A stretch of DNA of 27,195 nucleotides, from contig CAZLIC010000061.1 in the NCBI GenBank assembly GCA_964559535.1, positions 1-27,195 on the forward strand. The letters run 5' to 3'. A program made the position numbers and the translations under genes. Shown in pieces: positions 1 to 7,829 of the stretch. The DNA comes from CAZLIC01 sp964559535. GTDB lineage: Bacteria; Pseudomonadota; Alphaproteobacteria; Rhodobacterales; Rhodobacteraceae. The notes beneath the pieces are model-generated. The model saw only the letters and a list, made by a program, of their open reading frames with translations. It was not told the origin of the DNA and did not search any database. Position 1 is the first letter of the stretch. Each line of letters begins with the position of its first letter.

Positions 1-200
1 ATCTTGTGCGCCACCCGGTCCAGGAACGGCACCACGAAGTTGATCCCCGGCCCCAGCACTGCCCGCAGCCGCCCGAAACGTTCGACCACATGCTTTTCGC
101 TTTGCGGCACGATCCGCACGCCCAGGAAGATGCACAGGATGACAAAGACGGCAATCGCCAGGAACACGATGTTGCCGTTCAGAATGTTACTGACGTTCAT
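1..200 (-). CDS. SPFH/band-7 (stomatin/paraslipin-like) membrane protein, 5' part only
   Basis: This gene runs off the left edge; the first 66 codons are visible. The protein begins with a short polar stretch and one hydrophobic segment (about residues 10-29) that would anchor it in the inner membrane. It continues with V-P-Q-S-E-K-H-V-V-E-R-F-G-R-L and a G-P-G-I-N-F-V-V-P-F-L-D-R stretch, the typical opening of the SPFH/band-7 domain in paraslipin/QmcA-type proteins. Such proteins form oligomeric membrane scaffolds, often working with proteases or NfeD partners. A GAGG ribosome-binding site precedes the ATG at 200. The upstream neighbour is imuB, ending 63 bases away; an NfeD gene, a common partner, is not on this side. 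The family call is good, but the exact subfamily cannot be fixed from the N-terminus alone. Confidence 0.85.
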   Translation of the reverse strand, partial: MNVSNILNGNIVFLAIAVFVILCIFLGVRIVPQSEKHVVERFGRLRAVLGPGINFVVPFLDRVAHK

Positions 201-263
201 GTCTTGGCCCTCGAACGAAATCTCTGCGCGCACCCTGCCCCGAACGCCCGCGCCGCGCAAGGT

Positions 264-1946
264 TCAGGCAAACACCCCCTGCGCATACCACCCGGCCCCC
301 AGGTTTGCCCCGTGCACGCGGAACAGCCACAACCGCTCGCCCCCGTCGGTCTCGATCCGCCAGTAGTCCCTGGGGCCGCTGCGCCAGTCCGGGTCGTCCA
401 GCCACCATTCGGGTGCAATGCGCTCGGGCCCCGTTGCCCGCGCCACCGTCATCTCCTGCCGCCGCCAGCGGAACCGCAGCGGCACGCCGCCGCCCTCTGC
501 TCCGTCCAGCGGCTCCACCGGCTCGGGGCGGAAGATCGACAGGGGGCGCGGCGCCGGAGGGGCGGGCCAGGGGGCGGGGGCAGGGTCGGCCCAGGCGGCC
601 ATCAGCGCCGTGGCCGCCTTCTCGGGAATGTGGCTTTCGGCCGGATGCAGCCGCAGCACCGCCTCGGTGCCCAGCCGCGCGCCCAGCCGCCCCACCAGAT
701 CGGCCAGCGCCACCCCGGCCTCACCACTGCCGCGCCGCCGCGCCTCGGCCGTGGCCATGGCATGCCCGGCCATCTGCCGCGCCTGCACCGCCTCGGTCTC
801 GGGCGCCACCAGTCGCAGCACGTCGAACCCGAACCCGGCCTCCATCGTGTCCAGCTTCAGCATCAGCAGCGGGCGGATCGCTGCGGGCGTGTCGCCCGGC
901 CGCGCCAGCCCCACCTCGATGCGCGCCACCGTGCCGTCGGTGCGCCACCCCTCGAACCGCACCCGCCGCGCGCCGCGGCCCACGGCGCGCAGCCGGTCGC
1001 ACAGCGCGGGCAACAGCCGGTCCAGCCCCGCCGTCACATCCTCGGCCAGACCCACAGGGTCGGGCAGGGTCAGCCGCACGGCAAAATGCAGCGGCGCCCG
1101 GGCGGGTGAAACCGGTTCCGGCTCGGTGCCCAAGGCCTGGTCGATGCGGCGCAGCAGGTCGGTCCCGAACCGCCGCGCCAGCGCGGCGCGCGGCATGCCC
1201 AGAATGTCGCCCACCCGCCGCAGCCCCAGCCGTGCCAGGCCTTCCACCGTCTCGTCGGGCAGCCGCAGCGCGCCAACGGGCAGCGCCCCCAGGGCCTGCC
1301 GCATCAGGCCGGGTGGCGCCACCACGCCCTGCGGCGCCCGTTCCGGCCCTGGGGGGGCAGCAAAGGCCGCGTCCGGCACCGCCCCCCGCCTGCGCGCCGC
1401 GCGCGACCGTGTAGCGCGCGCCTCCTGCTCGATCGCGTCGCCCGACCGCGCCCCTGCCCCTGCCGCCACCCCGGCAAACCGTGCCAGCGCCCAGGCCGCC
1501 CCCACCGTGTCGGCAATCCCGCTGCGCAGCGTCAGCCCCATGCGTGCCGCGTCGCCCTCGACCTCGGCCAGAAGCTGCACCTCGCCACCGAACAGATGCG
1601 CGCAACCGGTCAGGTCCACCGTCAGCGCATCGGGCGGCTCTTCCGCCACCCAGGGGCTGAACTTGCCCACCCAGCGGCGCAGCACCGACAGGAAGGCGGC
1701 TTCTGTTGCCGCATCCTCGGGCCGGGTCAGCAGGGCGGGGCACATCGCGGTGGCGTCGCGCAAGGGCTGGCCCTGCCGCAGCCCCGCCGCCTCGGCCATC
1801 GCCGACAGCGATGTCAGCACCTGCGCCCCCCGCCGGTCGCCCACCACCGCCAGGGGCGGCGGCAAGGCGGCCGCCACCCGCCGCAGGTGCATCTCGGCCG
1901 CCAGGCGCGGGAACCACAAGGACAGGATGCGGCGATGCTGCGACAC
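264..1946 (-). CDS. imuB: ImuB-like Y-family DNA polymerase homologue (SOS mutagenesis)
   Basis: A 560-residue Y-family polymerase homologue of the ImuB type. In known systems ImuB bridges ImuA and the error-prone polymerase DnaE2 during SOS translesion synthesis and is itself inactive. Here the N-terminal catalytic aspartate region of active Y-polymerases is replaced by S-L-W-F-P-R-L (residues 9-15). The S-I-D-E motif is replaced by V-D-L-T-G followed by C-A-H-L-F-G-G. Both are hallmarks of ImuB. A C-terminal D-Y-W-R-I-E-T-D-G-G-E-R-L-W segment near the end is also family-typical. I chose the GTG at 1946 because it directly precedes the conserved S-Q-H-R-R-I-L-S-L-W block. The ATG at 1994 lies upstream of a LexA box (1960-1974), so it is unlikely to be in the mRNA. 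No imuA or dnaE2 flanks the gene, so it stands apart from the usual cassette. Confidence 0.88.
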   Translation of the reverse strand: MSQHRRILSLWFPRLAAEMHLRRVAAALPPPLAVVGDRRGAQVLTSLSAMAEAAGLRQGQPLRDATAMCPALLTRPEDAATEAAFLSVLRRWVGKFSPWVAEEPPDALTVDLTGCAHLFGGEVQLLAEVEGDAARMGLTLRSGIADTVGAAWALARFAGVAAGAGARSGDAIEQEARATRSRAARRRGAVPDAAFAAPPGPERAPQGVVAPPGLMRQALGALPVGALRLPDETVEGLARLGLRRVGDILGMPRAALARRFGTDLLRRIDQALGTEPEPVSPARAPLHFAVRLTLPDPVGLAEDVTAGLDRLLPALCDRLRAVGRGARRVRFEGWRTDGTVARIEVGLARPGDTPAAIRPLLMLKLDTMEAGFGFDVLRLVAPETEAVQARQMAGHAMATAEARRRGSGEAGVALADLVGRLGARLGTEAVLRLHPAESHIPEKAATALMAAWADPAPAPWPAPPAPRPLSIFRPEPVEPLDGAEGGGVPLRFRWRRQEMTVARATGPERIAPEWWLDDPDWRSGPRDYWRIETDGGERLWLFRVHGANLGAGWYAQGVFA

Positions 1947-1959
1947 GGGCGACTCGAAT

Positions 1960-1974
1960 GTTCCCTCAATGTTC
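1960..1974 (-). promoter_or_regulatory. LexA (SOS) box upstream of imuB
   Basis: On the plus strand the sequence reads GTTC-CCTCAAT-GTTC, an exact match to the direct-repeat operator GTTC-N7-GTTC bound by alphaproteobacterial LexA. It ends 13 bases before the GTG start chosen for imuB, where LexA would block transcription initiation. Its position decides against the longer ATG start at 1994. Control of the divergent cytochrome c' gene is unlikely, since that start is more than 160 bases away. Confidence 0.85.
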
Positions 1975-2049
1975 CCGTTGTGCCGCCACCCCACGGCAGA
2001 GTCGAGTCCGCCCTGACCCGGGCAATGACAATCGCGTGAGGCGCCGGTT

Positions 2050-2069
2050 TATCAGACCAAGGTCCGATA
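2050..2069. promoter_or_regulatory. 20-bp imperfect palindrome upstream of cytochrome c'
   Basis: TATCAGACC-AA-GGTCCGATA has 9-base arms matching at 8 of 9 positions. It lies 68 bases upstream of the cytochrome c' start in the divergent intergenic region, the usual place for an operator. It matches neither the FNR/NNR consensus (TTGAT-N4-ATCAA) nor the LexA box. The binding protein is unknown to me. Confidence 0.4.
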
Positions 2070-2137
2070 CCTTCGCACGCCGCCGCGCTAGTCTGCCGCT
2101 GTTGCTGCACGTCGACACGTCACAAGCGAGGACCCGA

Positions 2138-2572
2138 ATGCGCCTTATTTCCAAAGCCCTGATCGGCACCCTTTCGCTTTGCGCCGGTGTCGCGATCGCC
2201 GCCGAAGCCACTGATCCCACCGCCAAGGCCCGTCAGGAACTGATGGACGTGATCGGCATGAACATGAAGGTTCTGGGCGACATGGCCGGCGGCAAGTCGG
2301 CCTTCGACGCCGCCGCCGCGGAAGCCGCCAAGGCCGCGCTGGTTGCCGCCGCCGCCGAGATTCCGGCCAAGTTCGAAACCCAGGCCAGCGATCCGAAAAG
2401 CCGCGCCAAGGCAGAAGTCTGGACCGATTTCGAAACCTTCAAGGGCAACGCGACCAAGCTTGGCGAAGCGGCCGCCGCGCTTGACGTGGCGTCGGTCGAT
2501 ACCGTCAAGGCAGGCCTCGGCGCCGTCGGCGGCGTCTGCAAGGACTGCCACACCGCGTTCCGGTCCGAGTAA
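2138..2572 (+). CDS. cycP: Cytochrome c' (periplasmic)
   Basis: A 144-residue precursor. Residues 1-21 form a signal peptide (K6, a hydrophobic core, then A-I-A-A-E) for Sec export to the periplasm. The mature part is Ala/Lys-rich and helical, as expected for the four-helix cytochrome c' fold. The single haem-attachment motif C-K-D-C-H is at residues 134-138, near the C-terminus, as in this family; His138 would be the axial haem ligand. Family members bind NO and CO with a five-coordinate haem and are linked to nitric oxide protection in phototrophic and denitrifying alphaproteobacteria. The ATG at 2138 follows a GCGAGG ribosome-binding site. A strong terminator follows at 2617, so it is probably monocistronic. 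The symbol cycP is the usual one for this family, assigned by similarity only. Confidence 0.92.
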   Translation: MRLISKALIGTLSLCAGVAIAAEATDPTAKARQELMDVIGMNMKVLGDMAGGKSAFDAAAAEAAKAALVAAAAEIPAKFETQASDPKSRAKAEVWTDFETFKGNATKLGEAAAALDVASVDTVKAGLGAVGGVCKDCHTAFRSE

Positions 2573-2616
2573 GCGGCCGGACACCGGGCCGGTCCCCAGC
2601 GGCCCCGGGTGCGATA

Positions 2617-2646
2617 CCCCTGCCCGCCTTTGCGGGCGGGGGTTTT
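2617..2646 (+). terminator. Rho-independent terminator after cytochrome c'
   Basis: An 11-bp stem (CCCCTGCCCGC paired with GCGGGCGGGGG, one G-T wobble) with a 4-base loop is followed by TTTT. It sits 44 bases after the cytochrome c' stop, between that gene and the converging I78 lipoprotein gene. The T tract is on the plus side only. Confidence 0.85.
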
Positions 2647-2650
2647 CATT

Positions 2651-2932
2651 TCAGCCGCAGGTCACGCGGATGATCGTCTCGCGCGCGTCGATCTCGATGT
2701 TCAGCCGGTCGGCGCTGTAGTCCATGGTCACCGCCATACCGGGGCGGATGATGCGGACCTGCTGACCGAATCGCATGGTTTCCAGCACGCGGGCCGACTG
2801 GCCCACCAGCGATTGCAGGTCCGTTGCTCCGCAGGCGCCCTCGGGTGGCAGCGGCGACGGGACCGTCGGCGGTTCTTCGGGCGTGCAGGCGGCCAGCACC
2901 AGAAACGGAAAAATCAGGATGGGGCGGCGCAT
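2651..2932 (-). CDS. Small lipoprotein with peptidase inhibitor I78 domain
   Basis: A 93-residue protein. It starts with a lipoprotein signal peptide whose lipobox L-A-A-C places the lipidated cysteine at residue 16, followed by a Pro-rich linker (about 17-33). From C34 the pattern C-G-A-x-x-L-Q-x-L-V-G-Q, then I-R-P-G-M-A-V-T-M-D-Y and D-R-L-N-I-E, ending R-V-T-C-G, is the I78 peptidase-inhibitor family. These small proteins are homologous to serine protease inhibitors, but bacterial members are rarely characterised. A textbook AAGGAGG precedes the ATG at 2932; longer in-frame starts upstream would overlap the divergent gene and lack the signal peptide at the N-terminus. It is divergent from the formaldehyde dehydrogenase gene with 79 bases between. 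Confidence 0.85.
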   Translation of the reverse strand: MRRPILIFPFLVLAACTPEEPPTVPSPLPPEGACGATDLQSLVGQSARVLETMRFGQQVRIIRPGMAVTMDYSADRLNIEIDARETIIRVTCG

Positions 2933-3011
2933 TGCGGGCCTCCTTGGGCGTTGCATTCGCACGCATTCTGCCACAGCCTGCCGACCGCCAGACAGGGGGA
3001 GAAACCTTACC

Positions 3012-4139
<1,128 letters not shown>

Positions 4140-4156
4140 CACCCTGTGCGCCAAAT

Positions 4157-4192
4157 GACAAAGGGGCGGCTTCGGCCGCCCCTTTGTCTGTT
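4157..4192 (+). terminator. Strong hairpin terminator (TTCG loop) after adhI
   Basis: A perfect 14-bp stem (GACAAAGGGGCGGC and its complement) closes a TTCG tetraloop and is followed by TGTTT. It lies 17 bases after the adhI stop and between convergent adhI and argG. The stem carries an A/T-rich outer part on both sides, so it may act in both directions. Confidence 0.85.
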
Positions 4193-4235
4193 TCGAGGGA
4201 TGGATACTCCGTTTCCGGGAGCTGGAAGGCCGAGC

Positions 4236-5462
<1,227 letters not shown>

Positions 5463-5575
5463 GGGCAACCTCCGCAACAGTTCGGTGCGGGTTAGCGCGC
5501 TGCGACAGCAAGGGCAAGCATCGAGCCTGGCACTGGCCCCTTGCAGTTGCTTCCGCCCGGCGGCACCACTGCCAG

Positions 5576-6823
5576 ATGACCGCATTTCCCGCCACCGCCC
5601 GCCACGCCGCCCTTGCCCTGCGCGAGGTGTTCGAGCCCACGCCCTGCCAGCGCAACGACCACCTGTCTGCCCGCTACAACGCCGACATCTGGCTGAAGCG
5701 CGAGGATCTGTCGCCGGTGCGCAGCTACAAGCTGCGCGGCGCGCTGACGGCAATGTGCAAGGCGCTGGCGGCGCGGCCCGATGGCAGGCACTTCGTCTGC
5801 GCCAGTGCGGGCAACCACGCGCAGGGCATGGCCTATGCCTGCCGCCACAACGGCGTGCACGGCACCATCTTCATGCCGGTGACGACACCCAGGCAGAAGA
5901 TCGACAAGACGTGCATGTTCGGCGGCGACGCGGTCGAGATCGTGCTGACAGGCGACTACTTTGACCAGACGCTGGCCGCCGCGCAGGCCTATTGCGCAGA
6001 CCGTTTGGGCCATTTCCTGTCGCCCTTCGACGACCCCGACGTGATCGAGGGGCAGGCGTCGGTGGCGGTGGAACTGATGGACCAGTTGCCCGCGGCGCCC
6101 GACCTGGTGATCCTGCCGGTGGGCGGCGGGGGGCTGGCGGCGGGGGTGACGCAGTACCTGCGCGCGGTGTCGCCCGGCACGGCCTTCCGTTTTGTCGAGC
6201 CCTTGGGCGGCGCCAGCCTGACCGCTGCGCTGCGCGAGGGCAGACCGGTGACGTTGCCGCGGGTGAACAGCTTTGTCGACGGGGCCGCGGTGGCCCGTGT
6301 GGGCGCCCATACCTTTGCCGCTCTGCGCGACACCGACCCGGCGCACGTGCTGCGCGCGCCCGAAGACCGCATCTGCGTGACCATGCTGATGATGCTGAAC
6401 GTGGAAGGCATCGTGCTGGAACCGGCCGGGGCGCTGTCGGTGGATGTGCTGCCGCAACTGGCCGATGACATCGCAGGCAAGACGGTGGTCTGCGTCACCT
6501 CGGGCGGCAACTTCGACTTTGAACGCCTGCCCGAGGTGAAGGAACGCGCGCAGCGGTTCCAGGGGCTGAAGAAGTATTTCATCCTGCGCATGCCGCAGCG
6601 GCCCGGCGCGCTGCGCGAATTCCTGTTCATGTTGGGCCCCGACGACGACATCGCGCGGTTCGAGTACCTGAAAAAATCCGCCCGCAACTTCGGCTCGGTG
6701 CTTCTGGGCATCGAGACGACGTCAGCCGAGAACTTCACCCGGCTGGCCGAACGGATGGACGCGGCGGGATTTTCGTGGCGCGACATCACCGGCGACGAGG
6801 CGCTGGCGGAGTTCCTGGTCTGA
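5576..6823 (+). CDS. ilvA: Threonine ammonia-lyase (threonine dehydratase), short form
   Basis: A 415-residue PLP enzyme converting threonine to 2-oxobutanoate and ammonia, the committed step to isoleucine. The PLP-binding lysine is K52 in S-Y-K-L-R-G-A; S-A-G-N-H-A-Q-G (78-85) and the glycine-rich V-G-G-G-G-L-A-A-G (182-190) hold the cofactor phosphate. The last ~85 residues, from about K-K-Y-F-I-L, form a single ACT-like regulatory domain, shorter than the double domain of E. coli IlvA; this matches the ~410-residue type known from Gram-positives and alphaproteobacteria. No good ribosome-binding site is seen before the ATG at 5576 (CACTGCCAG), yet no other plausible start lies nearby. It diverges from argG with 113 bases between them. 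Confidence 0.93.
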   Translation: MTAFPATARHAALALREVFEPTPCQRNDHLSARYNADIWLKREDLSPVRSYKLRGALTAMCKALAARPDGRHFVCASAGNHAQGMAYACRHNGVHGTIFMPVTTPRQKIDKTCMFGGDAVEIVLTGDYFDQTLAAAQAYCADRLGHFLSPFDDPDVIEGQASVAVELMDQLPAAPDLVILPVGGGGLAAGVTQYLRAVSPGTAFRFVEPLGGASLTAALREGRPVTLPRVNSFVDGAAVARVGAHTFAALRDTDPAHVLRAPEDRICVTMLMMLNVEGIVLEPAGALSVDVLPQLADDIAGKTVVCVTSGGNFDFERLPEVKERAQRFQGLKKYFILRMPQRPGALREFLFMLGPDDDIARFEYLKKSARNFGSVLLGIETTSAENFTRLAERMDAAGFSWRDITGDEALAEFLV

Positions 6824-6830
6824 GCGGCCT

Positions 6831-7829
6831 CTAGACCGTTCTGGCCCTGTCCTCGATCCGGTCCTTCAGCGATGCCAGCAGTGCCAGATCGGCGGGCGTA
6901 AACACCTCTGGCTCGATCGTGCAATAGGGCAGGCGCCCCGGTCCCTCATCGGCGGCGTGGGGTTCGCTCAGGTCGGCAAAGCCGTCAAACCCGTGCGCCC
7001 GCATGACCGGAACCAGCGCCTGCGCCGCGGCCCTCCGTCGCCCGGGCGGATAGATGGTATAGGCCGTCACATCACCCGCAAATTTCAGCCGCCCTGCCCG
7101 CACCTGTCGCAAAAGCCGCATGCGGTTGATGGAGAAGCCCAACTGTTCGTGCATCCATGCAAGGTTCGAAAGCACGGCCTGCACCTTCTGCGGGGGTTTT
7201 GACGTGGCCTCGGGGTCGGCGAAACCTGGCACCAGCGTACCGGGCGCCAGGCCCAGAAGCCCGTCGAACAGCGGCAACACGTCGAACCCCGGCTGCGCCA
7301 GAACCGTTTCAAACCCCGCGCCCAGTTCGTTGCGCAATGTTGTCAGCGCCACAAGCAAGTTCGGCACGCTGGACGACACCTGCCGCAAGAAGCCTTCGAA
7401 CTTGCCGCGGTTGTCCTGAAACCTTGCACGTTGCAGGTACATCGACTCGATGAACGAGGTGTACTCTCGCAGCACCACCACCATCCGCACCCGAGGGCGC
7501 CCCAGCGCCGTGACAAACCCGGTCAGCCTTGGCAACCGTGGCGCGTTGAACAGGTTCGAGAACTGTTCGGACGAACAGACCGCCAGCCGCGGCGGCCCGT
7601 CCGGCTGTTCGGACACTTCGGTCAAAAGCCGGGCTGCATGGAGCATGGGGGCATCGGGCCCCTCCTCCCGCAAGGCGATGGCAAGTTCATGATGCGCGTT
7701 TCCGCGCCGCCCTGACAGCGGGTACAGCACCCCGGACCTGGCCAGAACCTGCGCCGAACCCGCCAGCGTGGCCTGCAGGACCGACGTACCCGTCTTGGGA
7801 ATGCCGCAATGGATCAGGAATTCGGTCAA
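6831..7829 (-). CDS. Sulfotransferase-like P-loop protein, translationally coupled to topA
   Basis: A 332-residue protein starting at a TTG whose last bases overlap the topA stop codon (TTGA). A GGAGGGG lies about 11 bases upstream inside the topA end. The N-terminus H-C-G-I-P-K-T-G-T-S-V-L-Q (residues 7-19) is the 5'-phosphosulfate-binding loop of the sulfotransferase superfamily, in which PAPS donates sulfate to an acceptor. A second family-like element is V-V-V-L-R-E-Y-T-S-F-I-E-S in the middle, resembling the 3'-phosphate-binding segment (R...S). No signal peptide or clear membrane segment is seen. The acceptor cannot be told; similar unassigned proteins occur in Rhodobacteraceae, often near surface polysaccharide genes, which are absent here. 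It converges with ilvA, leaving 7 bases between the stops. Confidence 0.72.
   Translation of the reverse strand: MTEFLIHCGIPKTGTSVLQATLAGSAQVLARSGVLYPLSGRRGNAHHELAIALREEGPDAPMLHAARLLTEVSEQPDGPPRLAVCSSEQFSNLFNAPRLPRLTGFVTALGRPRVRMVVVLREYTSFIESMYLQRARFQDNRGKFEGFLRQVSSSVPNLLVALTTLRNELGAGFETVLAQPGFDVLPLFDGLLGLAPGTLVPGFADPEATSKPPQKVQAVLSNLAWMHEQLGFSINRMRLLRQVRAGRLKFAGDVTAYTIYPPGRRRAAAQALVPVMRAHGFDGFADLSEPHAADEGPGRLPYCTIEPEVFTPADLALLASLKDRIEDRARTV

Noticed and set aside
1947..1994. ATG start of imuB at 1994
   Set aside because: It lies upstream of the LexA operator, and the added residues have no family similarity.
6816..6836. GGTCT/AGACC inverted repeat at the ilvA and sulfotransferase gene ends
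   Set aside because: Only five paired bases across two stop codons; too weak to call a terminator.
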